Shown: in pieces, positions 1-12,426 of the stretch
Position numbering within the stretch: the first letter of the stretch is position 1
How the letters are laid out: each line of letters opens with the position of its first letter
DNA from: Adineta ricciae
Lineage: Eukaryota; Rotifera; Eurotatoria; Adinetida; Adinetidae
NCBI GenBank assembly: GCA_905250025.1
Contig: CAJNOJ010000009.1
Span: 186,001 to 250,000, forward strand
Length of the DNA stretch: 64,000 nucleotides
Reading direction: 5' to 3'
Notes under the pieces: model-generated
Told to the model about the DNA's origin: nothing
The model's input: only the letters and a program-made list of their open reading frames with translations
Databases searched by the model: none
Made by a program: the position numbers and the translations under genes

Positions 1-210
1 ACGACGTACTTGAAAGAAAATTACCGTTTTTTCATTGTTCTATAGATTTTTTCTATTTCATTCTGAAAAACAAAAGTTTCTTGGCGATGTTTTGTTGTTG
101 ACGTGAAAAAAGAGCGTCAGTCGTATTTCTCATCGTATATTCAAACAGTATGAAAGCAATAGATATGAAAGGAATCTGTTTCTCTCGAGAATGAAAACAA
201 ACACATACAA

Positions 211-1521
211 TTATTCAATAAATCCACAGTCCACACGTGGCGTTACATGGCTAAGATCCATTCTGTCATCACGAATTGCGACATCGCCACCCGCTGGTCT
301 ATAATCCATATTCATCATTGAGCCTACTTTCGATTCCGCATTCCATTGAACTCGTTCCGATCTTATAGCAACACGCGATGGATTTACAGTCCAGTTTGCG
401 TTCGACAAAGAGTCTACTTTAGATTGTGCATGCCAACGTAAGGGTTCATCGCGTATGGAGACTTGTCCACCACTTGGTCGATAATCAACATTGTCTAAAG
501 AGCCTACTTTTGACTGTGCTTGCCAAGCCACAGGCTCGTCACGTATCGAAATTTGTCCACCACTGGGCCGATAGTCAATATTGTCTAAAGATCGAATTTT
601 TGATTGTGATTGCCAGGTCACAGGTTCGTCACGTATGGAGACTTGTCCGCCGCTAGGTCGATAATCGATATTGTCAAAAGACCGAATCTTCGACTGAGCT
701 TGCCAAGTAACAGGTTCGTCACGTATGGAAACTTGTCCACCACTAGGTCGATACTCAATGTTCTCGAAAGATCGAATTTTCGATTGTGCTTGCCACTTGA
801 CGGGCTCATCTCGTATCGAGATTTGACCACCGGTCGATCGATAATCGAGATTGTCTAGTGATCCAACTTTCGATGAGGCATTGTAATAATGATCAACATC
901 TTCGGAACGAATCTCAATATGATTACGTTTAGGTGACCACCAGAGTCTGCGAGGCTAAACAAAATAGAGTATAAAAATACTTTTTTCGTACAAATATCGA
1001 ATTACTGAAGTGCTACCTGTCGATGACTTTCACGAGAAGTTTTCTTTTTGCGACGAGGAGTTCCTGCTTCATTCGGCAAGGTAGTTTCGCCATTTGCTGG
1101 CTTTTTAATTGTAGTTGTTGTATTCATTGTTTTCGGAACGTACTGGTTTTTGTTCGAAACTGGTGGAGAAGATATATCATTGTTTAACTGAAAACCATAC
1201 GTCGATGGTTGTCCTCGCTTTTGATAGTGTCGAAAAACTGCATTGGATGGATGTGTGAGAGGTGGTAAATGTTCGTATTCTAGTGAACTGGATGATTTAT
1301 CAGATAGAGGTGTTCCTCTTCGGTGTGTTTGATGTTTTAGAAAGGTCGGGCCTGTGGATGACGCAACAACAACAGCCGAATTTGGCTGCTCTTGAAGCGC
1401 TCTATTTATCAACTGACGTGTTTGCTGCGCCGTTTTGACGTTTAGTTGTACTGACGAATGGCGAAGAAAGACTTCTAATAGCAGACACCGTTGTCGAATT
1501 CGTGATGAACGATAATGCCAT
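211..1521 (-). CDS. Tau/MAP2/MAP4-type microtubule-binding repeat protein
   Basis: Predicted microtubule-associated protein of the MAP2/tau family, which binds along microtubules. Three exons join in frame: 1521-1456, 1412-1017 and 954-211, giving 401 residues with GT-AG introns of 43 and 62 nt. The ATG at 1521 was chosen because it closes the frame exactly. Residues about 22-155 are a basic, Ser/Thr/Pro-rich, low-complexity arm. From about residue 165 come seven tandem units of about 31 residues, each with a core such as SKVGSLDNVDYRPSGGQ, the same layout as tau repeats (K-x-GS then a PGGG-like turn). The chain ends with DLSHVTPRVDCGFIE, like the tail following tau repeats. Four central units are nearly identical; the sixth has lost the GG turn. 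Vertebrate tau/MAP4 usually have three to five units. Family assignment is strong; ligand and cell type are not visible. Confidence 0.88.
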
Positions 1522-2047
1522 CAAACAGAACGGTTGCTGTTGTTGCTGCTGCTGTTGTTGTTTACATAGGTGAAAAAGGCAGTCAACGCAATGTTGTTAT
1601 TGTTAAGTGTAAGTGAAACACGAAGAGAGAAAGTGCGAGAATGAAGCAGAAAAAAAAAGTGGAATCAAGCACGAACGATTGAAGAGGGGAAAAAAGTGAA
1701 GGAGAAACAGACTTCATTTCAATTAACTTCAAGAAAATTGTAATTCAACATGATCGCCGCTTTTAGAAGAGAAAAATCAACTATATAACCTTCTTCAATG
1801 TTGATCTTTCTGCGATTGATCATAATAGGTAAAGTCGACAAGCTCTAAATCACGTTTTCGTATTCTTTTATGTATCAAGATTGGAAATGTCATGGATGAA
1901 CAAGCGAATCGATGAATTCGCGTGAGCAACTATGATGATCGGCTGATTTTATTTTTAAAATATTGGATAATTGATAAATATCGTTCGATCCGATGAGAAC
2001 AGAAACATATGTGCATATGTATATGACATGAGAATCGTGATTATAAG
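1522..2047. other. Divergent intergenic region
   Basis: Spacer between two divergently transcribed genes, so it should hold both promoters. A CAA/CAG-type triplet run lies at about 1534-1563 on the minus strand just upstream of the tau-like start, probably in its 5' UTR. No coding potential was seen. Confidence 0.5.
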
Positions 2048-2671
2048 ATGAGAAAAAGAAACTGGCTCTTATTCTATGCTAACACAATGAGTCGAATTTA
2101 TCTCTTATTATTCTTGAATATCATTCTTCCCGCGGCAGCCATCACATTGCAAGATCAGATTGATCAACTATCCAAAATTGATCAGGAAAATATTGTTCAC
2201 GCCCTCCTGCCATTTTCGTCATCGAGAAATGCTATAGCAACAATTGATGTCAATTGGTGTTGTCGAATTGATCCTGGTGTTGAAGCAACATCGTATACGC
2301 GACAAACAACCTATTATGTATATTAAAAAAAAACAAGTTTAATGATTGAATCAGAATTGTTACTGTCGTTTTTTCTTTTACAGGTAGTCAAACACGGGCG
2401 TCATAAATGCGGCTATGACGGATGTGGTTTTCTCGGATGGAGCCGTTGTACACGTTGGTGCGAAGAAACATGGACAGAAGTGCAACATGGCGTCGAAACT
2501 TATTTAGTTTACAAGCAACGTGTTTGTCCTCAAGAACAATTAACATGTTGTGCACAGCATATCTATGTTCTTGGCCATTGTTTTTCCTATGAAGAAATCT
2601 ATAATAATCAGCAACTATTGGCACAATTAAACGAATTAGGAATTGTTATTCCCGGACCTTCTGTGGGTTAA
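2048..2671 (+). CDS. Small secreted cysteine-rich protein, unknown function
   Basis: Two exons, 2048-2317 and 2384-2671, join in phase 0 across a 66-nt GT-AG intron to give 185 residues. A second in-frame ATG at 2087 would leave a more typical signal peptide, MSRIYLLLFLNIILPAAA. The mature part has an acidic helix-like stretch, then a Cys-rich core with elements WCCRID, CGYDGCGFLGWSRCTRWC, CPQEQLTCC and a later single Cys. The even, paired cysteines and aromatic residues suggest a disulfide-bonded extracellular domain. I do not recognise a named family; the GW-x-x-C spacing is loosely like EMI-type domains, but that is not enough for an assignment. Confidence 0.75.
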
Positions 2672-2732
2672 CAAAGAAAAGGAGAATAAAACAACAAGGA
2701 AAGCAGGATTATGAACGCTTTGTGTATCTCAT

Positions 2733-4296
2733 TTATTTCATTGTACATAATGTTAAAGAGAGAAGGATTAATGTGTACGAGAGAGATAATGATTGTACAG
2801 AGTTTGTCGCAAACGCCGATAGAATTTGAATCGGTTGAAATGAATAAGGAGCATAGGCTACTTGAGGAATAATAATTGTTAAATTCAATGGAATCAATAT
2901 ATCTTGAATGACGATCGGTTGACGATGAACTTCATATCCACGAAAAAAGACCTGCAAGAGAAATGAAGTGTTATTCAATTCATGTTGATAGTGTTTTTAC
3001 TTTGAGTGTATATATTCCAGGTAATAAGATTCTCCAGAATTCTCCTAATGGTGTAACATTAATAACGGGTCGCCGATCATCAATCATAATTTGCGTAAAT
3101 GGAATGGGTTGAGAATATTCGTTAAGTATCAAGCCTTTCACTCCTGAGAAAAAGGAACGTTTTTCTTGGATTAGAAAAGTGTTATCTATGATCAACCTCG
3201 TTGTGCCTGAAACAGAAGTTCAATCATTGCATCGCGATTCACATTCCAATAAGGCATCAACAGATCTTCAGTCGGATATTTACAACACGAGATTTCCATA
3301 GTCATTTCGATTGTACCATAATTCAAATAACCGTAATCTTGCATACTACCGATAATTTCATACCAATCAGCACCATGGACAGCTGTACCAACTTCATCAT
3401 TTTTTATGTCACAAAATCGACTCATTTCACCAATTCGTGTCATGTAAGACTTTGCTAAGACTTGATATATATCGTCGTCCGAACTGATTGATTGTTTTCC
3501 GATGTCTAAACATGCGAGATAATGAAGTATTTTTATTTCTTTCAAAATAAAGCAATTGTTTCTTTACAGTAGCGATCGTAAGGTATATTGATCACGAATG
3601 CACCGCCATGAAAGTTAGCTGACAGAACGAATGGAACTGCGCCGATCCAAGACATAATTGCATCCGTTTCTAAAGCTCGAATAGGTGTTGCAAGTTGAGT
3701 ACCAAAATAATCCGGAAAATTTCGATTCAAATCAATATTATTCAGCGTATATCTGAAAGCATCAGATTTTTCTCGGCAAGAGATGCTTCTCGATCTAACT
3801 TACCTTCCATTTGTTGTTGAACAATCACCATACCGTGATAATTCTAAACCATCTGGATTCATTGTCGGCATGATCCATATTCGTGAACGATTAATCAGTT
3901 CAACGACTTGATTATCATTTGATGTCAACAAATATTCAATTAACGATAACAACAACTCTAAACCAACTACCTCATTCCCATGCATATTGCCGATATACTT
4001 CACTTCTGGACGTAATAACACGTGTTGATTAGGAGCATAAGCACTGATTGCTATGGCCCACAATGATCGTCCTTAGCAAAGCAAAACCATGAAATCTACG
4101 GCAAATCAAAGTAGAAGACTTTCTCACCTCCTTCTGTTTTTCCTATATCAAACACGGCTGCTTTCGCTGGATAAATAGCCGCGATGTTGTGAAGAAAATT
4201 AGTTATTTGTGAATAATTATGATATCGAAAATCGTACGCATCAGTATGGTCCAAGACGACATACAACATCCAAATTAATAAGAACTTAACTGTCAT
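2733..4296 (-). CDS. M14 metallocarboxypeptidase (CPE/CPM/CPD type), probably GPI-anchored
   Basis: Six exons (4296-4128, 4071-3804, 3752-3568, 3505-3197, 3143-3001, 2951-2733) give 430 residues. A zinc carboxypeptidase of the regulatory N/E subfamily, which trims C-terminal basic residues from peptides. Start ATG gives a signal peptide (MTVKFLLIWMLYVVLDHTDA). Zinc ligands are in GNMHGNE and NFHGGA; substrate-binding residues are in NPDGLE and DLNRNFPD; the catalytic Glu is in MTMEISCCKYP. After the catalytic domain comes the family's transthyretin-like domain (VKGLILNEYSQPIPFTQI). The last 20 or so residues are hydrophobic (LSYTLILLSLTLCTMK), as in GPI-anchored carboxypeptidase M. The protein is therefore likely to act on the cell surface or in the secretory pathway. 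All catalytic residues I checked are present. Confidence 0.92.
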
Positions 4297-5150
4297 CTTT
4301 TTTTCTATCAAGTGAAGTTGATGGAAGTGCTTTCGACGGTGACGAATTGATGTCGGCCTGTTACTGAACGTTCATAGGATGCAATGAATTCCCTTACGTT
4401 TGACCGATTCAGTGACAAGAAGATTGCATATCATCCTGTCATCATAGTTATCCCACAGAGAAGAGAGAGAGGGAAAGAAAGAAAGAAAAATATACATCGA
4501 TTAAGTCAATGTCAGAGGTTACATTCTTTATTGGTTCACTGGATTGCATGTCATTTTTTTCCTTCTATTTGCTTGAGATAGAGATGAAAAAAAAAGGACA
4601 AATATATTGTGCGAACTGATGTAATTGACAGAAGTGTGGAAAGAATGAGAGTGTATCAATCGTTTTAATGGTTGTTTATGGCTGTAGGAGCAGAAGTCGA
4701 GTTTTTTTCTTCTCGAAAAGAATGTGCAAAGCAAAATGTCGTTGGTCGGATCATTTCGAATGACAGATGTACTCGATCAAAAACAGATGTAAGATTGTTC
4801 TTGGAAGTATTATTCGTAACTTTGGTACAAGCACGACGCTACATGAGAATCAATTTTGTTTTGTGTCAAAAACTGACACATATTTCTAGACTTTTATGAT
4901 CTTCTCTTCTGTGTTACGAAATTTTGTTGACCAACAATAATCAGTCAAATTAGAACTAAATCTCTTATCTTCGATATACATGGACTGCACCCACTCAAAT
5001 AATATTTTGAGTTTTATCAGATAAAACGATATGGGTGTGCGAAAGGAATGCTCTTATCAGACTTCTCTACCGAGCGCTGCTTATAGCTTCTAAAATTAAA
5101 CGTCAACACGACATTCATTATTTATTAAAACATAAATAAAGTCTTCATTC
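4297..5150. other. Divergent intergenic region
   Basis: Spacer between the carboxypeptidase (-) and SIAE (+). It holds short GA-rich runs near 4456-4490, and short open frames without family signal or plausible splice partners. No gene was supported. Confidence 0.5.
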
Positions 5151-7041
5151 ATGGCTGTTCGAGAGATTTTTCTCCTATTAGCTTTGTGTATCAGTTCAAG
5201 TAAGTTAAAGTTTGTTTAACAGTAAAAAATCAATAGAGTGACCTTGACTATCGAAGGTTATGGAATACTTCGATTCGCTAATTATTTCCAGGACAATATG
5301 GTTCTACAGCGTGCACCACAACGTGCCGTTGTTTGGGGTTATGGTGACGCAAAAGCTCGTACGACATTAACATTAAATAAGAAAGTATATCATACAATAA
5401 GTCGTGATGAGCCAGCCGATAAACTTGGTGAGAGCATTTGGTCAGTAACACTCGATGCAGAAACTGATGAAGGACCGTTCGAAGTAATTGTGACACAGCC
5501 CGTCGCTAATGGTTCTTTAGCATCCATATCCTTGAATAATGTTCTCTATGGTGACGTTTGGCTATGTTCAGGACAGTCTAATATGCAAATGACTGTCATT
5601 GATATATTTAATGCTTCGACCGAAATTGCCAATGCAGCGAATTATCCGAAAATTCGTGTGTTTACAGCTGCATTACGAGAATCGTCGTCACCTGTGGAGG
5701 AACTTCTTGGTATAGTGCAACGATGGTCTGTGGCTTCGCCGAGTAGCATTGGTGGTCCATCGTATCAATATACATCTGCTGTTTGTTGGCTCTACGGACG
5801 TATGATACATGTTGCATTAAATAATAGGCCAATTGGTCTTATTGCCACATCGTGGGGAGGTACTCCTATCGAATTTTGGATGCCACCACCGGCCTTACAG
5901 GAATGCGGTATTAAAAAGTTTGTGTCTTGAGTAAAGAAATCAAAATTTAGCTTAATCTATCTTCGTATTCAATAGGAAGAAGAGAATTCCATTTGAATCC
6001 TATGGCCAACCAAATTTTCAACGACTAACTGCAACCAATTCTGAGTTGTACAATGCAATGATTTATCCATTCACAAGAATGGTTATTACTGGAGCTATTT
6101 GGTATCAAGGTAACATTTGACTAAAGTACTCTCCTGTCGTGAATTCAATTTTGAATAGGTGAATCAAATGCATACCAAAATCGTGATAAATACTCATGTA
6201 TGTTCTCGAAAATGATTCAATATTGGCGACAAGTATGGAATACACGTACAAATGGTATCACCGATCTGAACTTCCCCTTTGGATTCGTCCAAGTACGTTG
6301 CATAGAAAGCTTTTCGTTTTGAACATAAGAAAGCTAAGAAATCACTTTCAGCTATCGACCAATGAAAAAAGTGGTAGTGTTGTTGGCGGTTTTCCATGGA
6401 TTCGATGGTATCAAACATTCGGTGTTGGTCATGTACCAAATAACGTTATCCCAAACGTGTTCATGGCAGCAGCAATGGATCTTCGAGACGATGATGGAAA
6501 GTAAGCGTGTCGTAAAAAGACATCGCGATAAGATTGCATTGCACACATTTTAGTATTCATCCACGCACGAAAGAAGATATTGGCTATCGTTTATCACGTG
6601 CTGGTCTTGCTGTTTTTTATAAGCAAAATGTCGAATACTTGGGACCAATTATCTCGAATGCTGTTGTAACCAGTGGTAGTACGAATATCGATATCACTTA
6701 CACGAGTGTCACAGGCATTGAATTACGTAATGGAAATGGATTTGAAGTAAAGAGAACATGAAAATTTTGTTTTTGTCTTTTCAATATCGACTGTGAGTAT
6801 TTCTTAGGTGTGCTGCCGAGGAGCAGCAAATTGTGCCAATGATAATCAATGGTTTGCAGCACCAGCTTCTCTCAAGGGTGGTTTGACAATCACTTTAACA
6901 GTTCCCAATTCGTGTGTTTCGCAAACAATCTATGGTTTTCGTTATCTTTGGCGAGAAACGCCTTGTCTATTCAAACAAGCAGCGGTGTACAGTGCAACAG
7001 ATTCCAATCTTCCATCTCCGCCATATTTGAAAATATTTTAA
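5151..7041 (+). CDS. SIAE: Sialate O-acetylesterase
   Basis: Seven exons (5151-5199, 5239-5917, 5976-6109, 6159-6292, 6352-6500, 6554-6746, 6808-7041) give 523 residues, the usual SIAE length. The enzyme removes O-acetyl groups from sialic acids in lysosome or secreted compartments. The first exon codes a signal peptide (MAVREIFLLLALCISSS). The serine nucleophile lies in WLCSGQSNMQM, the SASA/SGNH signature. The oxyanion Gly/Asn region follows in IGLIATSWGGTPIEFW, and the catalytic Asp/His are expected around the NIHPRTKEDIGYRL segment. The body also carries GAIWYQGESN and GHVPNNVIPN, both typical. The first intron is only 39 nt. Some rotifer-like animals lack obvious sialic acid, so the substrate may be another acetylated sugar. 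Confidence 0.93.
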
Positions 7042-7299
7042 ATTCTTCGAACTTTTCCTTTATTATAAAACAAGAACAAAAATAGAATGATAACAAGATA
7101 GAGAAAATCAATGTGTAATATTCATTTATTGATAACATTTAAACCATTTTGTATCGCTCTTTGTAATGGAGAACTATTTTCGTATGGAGAAAATTCTAAA
7201 TCAGTTGCTGATGAACGTACAATCAATGATGATTTTTTCTCATTCGTACTACCCTAGATCGATGTATTATGCAAAGAGAATCGTGAATTACAAACTAGA

Positions 7300-7828
7300 T
7301 TAGTGTTGTCTTACACTATGAGTATCATCGAATTGGTTGCTAATGTCTAATACCGTAAAAGAAAGTATAGGAATAATCATGGGAAAAGGATGATCGATTT
7401 ACTTTTTAGTAATAAACTTTCATCAAATCCTTGTCCATAATCATCCTCGTCTTCTAAGCCTGAATTTTGATCCATTTCCTCATTTTGTTCATCTGAACAA
7501 ACACAAGTAAATACAAATTTTACGAATATACTTCACATACATGATGTGGCATTGAAATCAAGTGTATCAGGAACATTAAAGCAAGCTGGAGGTGGTAATT
7601 GTGCTTTTTGTTTATGTGCAATATTTTTCACAGGATCTAAAAATTCATATACGCACATTAATTCATTCGTTTCATAACAGCCATCATACCAGAAGGGACC
7701 GGTGCGATAGTACTTGACGCTGTAGAGTATGAATTAATGAACTGTTGTTGTCGACTCAAATAATACGTTAATGGATAACGTGTTTTAAGCAACTTATCCA
7801 AAACTGATTCTTCAGTGGATTGAGCCAT
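7300..7828 (-). CDS. Small acidic protein of unknown function
   Basis: Four exons (7828-7690, 7636-7541, 7492-7403, 7346-7300) sum to 372 nt and close in frame as 123 residues. The N-terminus is helical and polar (MAQSTEESVLDKLLKTRYPL), the middle is Pro-rich (KAQLPPPACFNVPDTLDF), and the C-terminal third is very acidic (LEDEDDYGQGFDESLL). No signal peptide or membrane segment is visible. I do not recognise the family. The start lies only about 235 bp from the start of the divergent filamin-anillin gene, so the two may share a promoter region. Confidence 0.65.
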
Positions 7829-8062
7829 CTTAGATTTTTGTGTGTTTGATGAAAAGGTATGTGTATATATATAACGAAACAGAAAGTATACATTGAAGAA
7901 TGGATGATGTCGCCACATACTTTTAACTGAAATGAACTATCGATTGGTCAAGATGATTTCTCACATTGTTTCGCGGGTTCTTTGTCTTTCCGTCTGCATC
8001 TTGAATTTAATTCTTTTCTTCGTTTTCATCTTTCTCTCTCGAGATCTGAATTGAATAGAATA

Positions 8063-11000
8063 ATGAGTATAAGTCTTCGTCAAAAACTAGTAAGTTGATC
8101 GTTTTTTTTGGCATGTTTTCTCGTTGAGCAAAAATTGGATATTTCAGAGAGATTTAAATAAACAAAAAGAAGAATTTGATCATCAGGATCAAAATGTTGA
8201 TTTGCACAAATCAACAACCACGGCGCCGGTTCAAACGAAAAAAACTCCTGTTAAACAACAAATATTGCACCCAAAATCATTGAATATCAATAATCCAAAC
8301 GCTACTTTAACCACGGAAGAATTTCATCGTCGCGAACAAGGTTTGATTCTCAAAACTTCTTCCGGTGTCGAAAAACAGTGTTAATTTTTTTCTTTAGAAT
8401 TCAATGATGACATGCAACGTGAGTGCGGACAAAATGCTGAATGGAAAAAGATTCAACAGAACACATTCACACGATGGGCGAACGAACGTTTGAAACTAGT
8501 TCATCGACACATCGACAATTTACAAACTGACCTCAGCGATGGACTGAATCTGATCGCTTTAATCGAGATTTTAGTCAAGAAAAAACTACCACGATATAAC
8601 CAACGTCCACAATTTCGTTCACAAAAATTAGAAAATGTCTCTGTTGTACTTGACTATCTTGAAAACGTGGAAAAACGACGTTTAGTTAACATCGATGCAT
8701 CAGATATCGTTGATGGAAAAATCAAGTTAATTCTCGGACTTCTGTGGACATTAATTTTACACTATTCAATTAGTTTACCTGCTTGGGAATTGCCGAATGA
8801 GAGAAGAGAAACAATTCAAAATGTCAAACCAAAACAAAAACTAATGACTTGGCTGCAAGCGAAACTATCATCACAACTCAATATTGTTAATTTCACTTCT
8901 GATTGGAATGATGGACGAGCAATTGGAGCTGTACTTAATTCATGTTATCCAGGTAAGAAAAGTTTCCTGCATTTTGATGAAAATAATGTTTCATTGATTA
9001 GGTTTGTTTCCTAATTGGGCGGATCGGGACCCAAAGAATGCCTTGGAAAATGCAAAAGAAGCAATGGATTTAGCTGAACAATGGCTTGGCATTCCACAGG
9101 TAACGAGAGAGAGCATTAAGTTCGAATGTAAATGAAGTTTATCATGACATTTCTAGTTAATTCAACCACATGAAATGATCAACCCACAAGTTGATGAACA
9201 ATCGATGATGACATATTTGTCCCAATATCCCAATGCTAAACTGAAACCTGGTGCACCTGTTAAGCCAAAAAACCACGCTAATCAAGTTCACTGTTACGGC
9301 CTAGGTAAGAAATTTCAGAAGTTCTTTTATCTCACATTGAAATGTATTTGACTCTATCTATTTAGGTCTTGAGCAAACGGGACATCTTGTTGATAAACCA
9401 GTTATTTTTCATATTGAGACTTGTGCAGCTGGTTTAGGTAAAGTTGATGTGATTGTTGTCAATCCAAATGGACAAACTGAAGAAGTAAGCAGTGCCTTTG
9501 ACAAACATAAAGAATTTGAAGTTTATCTCGATGATTATTTAGTGCACGATCGAATTTCGCGAAGATATAAATCGAACATACGATTGTGTTTTCTATCCGA
9601 GTTTTCAAGGAGAATATAAAGTAAATAGAAGAAAAGATTTTCTATTGAATTCTTATTTGTTGTTGATTTATCCACAGATTATCATCACATTTAATGACCA
9701 AGAAGTACCACATTCACCTTTTCTAATAAACGTTCATGGAACGGAAGCCGTTCCTGAAATTCGAATCGAACATGACGACGATGCTGATGAGGTTGATTCA
9801 CCAGGCAATGAAATCACAAGTAAGTGAATTTGCTCTTTTTTTCTCAACTGAAATTTCTTCTCTCCAGCTCCTGATAACGAACAACCAGTCTATGAAAATA
9901 TCATTCGTGAACAACGAGATTCCACTGAAATCAAGATTACAAATTTGGACGAAGAGAACGGAAATATTATTTTACGAGAAGACCATATTTACCATGCTTA
10001 TGTAAGATAAAATTCAGTTTTTTTTTGCAATAGTCATTCTTCGATATCGATTTAGCAAACAAATATTGCATCTATACAAGACCACCAACTTCGTCGACAG
10101 ATTTCTACACGTTCTATATCAGATCCAACATTGAATAAGCACACATTTTTCTCTCCCATAAAACCACCGCGAACTTATTGTCATGATGAAGATGAAGACG
10201 AATTGGAAAGTCAATCACCACTTGTTTATAGTTTAACCGACTATCGTCTGAAGCAAAAACGTCCTGATGGATGTGATCTTTCTTTACCCACTCAACCGAA
10301 TGCAATTGTAACAAGTTCGACAACACTAAATTCAACAAATTCCTTGTCAAATGATGACACTACACACGAAAATAAACGGCTAACATCAAAATGGTTGATT
10401 ATCGATGAAATCAATGTGAGAAAAGAGAAAAGTTTTGAACTTCTTGTATGTAAAATATCTTTTGTCTCTAGCGTTTGACTGATCTGTCGAAAAGAGAAAC
10501 ATCAACATTAACTCAAACGTCACATGCGCTAAAATGTTGCTCGAATGATCCACATGCCGCTCTTTCCGATAAGAAAATCGAATGTGAACGTGTCATTTTC
10601 ATGGCTCGTCAGAAATTAACATCATATAATAGTGAAATCAAACATTTGGAAAATCTCGATCCAGATAGTGAATACTATTCATCAGATATTTCGCATAGTA
10701 CATTGATTTTACAAGATATTCGTCTCGCAATTAAAGAAGATTATCTACGATCGTTGCGAAAAGGAAAAGGTTTGTTATCCATCAATGAAACGCTGAAGAG
10801 TGACATTTTCTTATTTAGAAACGAAGTTTTACTTTTTTATGTGCGCGGTTCATTATCGATCGCAAACACTTTTTTCGCACATGGTTTCATCATTTGATAC
10901 CTTACAAACCAATGGACAAGTGATCTTTTCCAATCGGATGATTATCCGAGAAGTGGAGAGCAACTTTGCAGCTACGATCGGTGTTTATTGCATGGTGAGT

Positions 11001-12019
11001 AAAGTTTTCTAATTTATACGTGTTTGTCATCTCATTTCAATTAAGGAAATCACAATGAAACATCCAATCACTGGACTTGACCATTCACCTGTTGTTTGCC
11101 CGCATCATCACGTTTCATCATCAGCGAACACCAGTCAATGTATGAAATGTGATAAACAACGATTGAATTCTACCGGTATGAAATGCAAAACTGTTTTCAA
11201 AGAACTTTGCGTTTACTAGAAAGTCTCGATAATCTCTAGTGTCAATACCTGGTCAACATTCGAAAACAAATACAATGATTCGTGTGAGCAATTTTTTTCA
11301 AGTTGATGCTATTACTATTCGTAAAGAAGATCTTAAAACACAGGAATTCCTTCTTTCGGTAAATATTGTGTTTCTCTTCATCAAAGATTGATCGTTTTAT
11401 CCTCATAGATTTCATCGGCATCAATTCCATTGAAACATAAATTACACGTAATATTACAACGTCTATCCGAATTGAAAATTCGTAAAGCTGGCTATCTAGT
11501 ACGTACTTCTATTTCATGCAAGTTTGTTCGATACATTTCCATTCCTCTATTTAGACAATCTATTGCGATATCAGTGGATCTGGCGTGTGGATTCGTCGAT
11601 GGTTCACTTTAACTAACGAGCAAAATCTTCGCTATTGGCCATCACCCGAAGACGAAGAGAACAATATAGTAAGTCATCAGTCAACGATTCAATTATTTGA
11701 CTTTTGTTTCGTTTTTCAGCCACCAGCAGGTGAAATTGATCTACACCATTGTATTGATCAAACTGTAAGTGTCTTACAACGAGAAACATGTGCACGACCA
11801 CATACATTTGAACTACGTATTGCTGTTCCATTGAAAAAATCGAACGAATACGGACAGAACGAAGATCATCCAAGTAGTTCAATCATCGCCCAACCATTTG
11901 GTAAACGTACTTTGTATCGGTATTGGTTAAGTGCTGATTCACGAGAAGACCGTAACGATTGGTGCAACATACTTAATCAAATCTTAGGCGATTTACGCGA
12001 ATGGGAAGTGAACATTTAA
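8063..12019 (+). CDS. Filamin-anillin fusion: CH-CH-IgFLN-linker-AHD-PH
   Basis: Seventeen exons (8063-8089, 8148-8364, 8398-8952, 9002-9099, 9157-9304, 9366-9484, 9543-9620, 9678-9819, 9868-10001, 10056-10415, 10472-10769, 10819-10994, 11046-11175, 11240-11358, 11409-11498, 11555-11668, 11720-12019) total 3105 nt and 1034 residues with all phases matching. Residues about 90-320 are a filamin-type actin-binding domain of two calponin-homology folds (WKKIQQNTFTRW, NLQTDLSDGLNLIALIE, LILGLLWTLILHYSI, WLGIPQ). About 350-430 is one filamin Ig repeat ending PHSPFLINVHG. A polar, acidic linker follows. About 640-800 is an anillin homology domain (LQDIRLAIKEDY, VESNFAATIGVYCM). The C-terminus is an anillin PH domain (GVWIRRWFTLT, GEIDLHHCID, DRNDWCNILNQ). 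Expected role: cortical actin to membrane/septin/Rho linkage in cytokinesis. The combination is unusual. Confidence 0.9.
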
Positions 12020-12426
12020 GAGAAACTGATCTGCATGTTCTTCTTTGTTGTAAATAGAAACATTCTTTTTTACGGATCAGTATTTCACTCATGGTTATTT
12101 TCTTTTTATCGTTATCTATATCTATTAACATATATACAAATCCAACGTTCGCGTGTGTTTTGTCATGTTTATCTACATCGATATATATATCTCGATCTGT
12201 ACAGCGACGACATGTGTTTTTTTTTCGTATCTTCTATTTGTGTTGTTATCTATATTATGAAACTGTTTATATGTTGTAGAGAAAAAACGGAAAACATTCG
12301 ACGATTTGATGAAATTTTGTAATTAAAATACATAGGTTTTTACATGTTTGAAAGTAACGAGAAAACCGTATTGAATCATAAAAGGAAATATTTGCTAAAC
12401 TGCAACTTTATTTACGAATGTTCTCA
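12020..12426. other. Convergent intergenic region
   Basis: A+T-rich spacer between the 3' ends of two converging genes. It contains T-rich tracts and A-rich ends (for example ATTAAAATACAT near 12320) that could serve as polyadenylation signals. No gene seen. Confidence 0.5.

Noticed and set aside
426..858. Plus-strand open frames opposite the tau-like repeat exon
   Set aside because: They mirror the 93-bp repeat period of the real minus-strand exon and have no independent signal.
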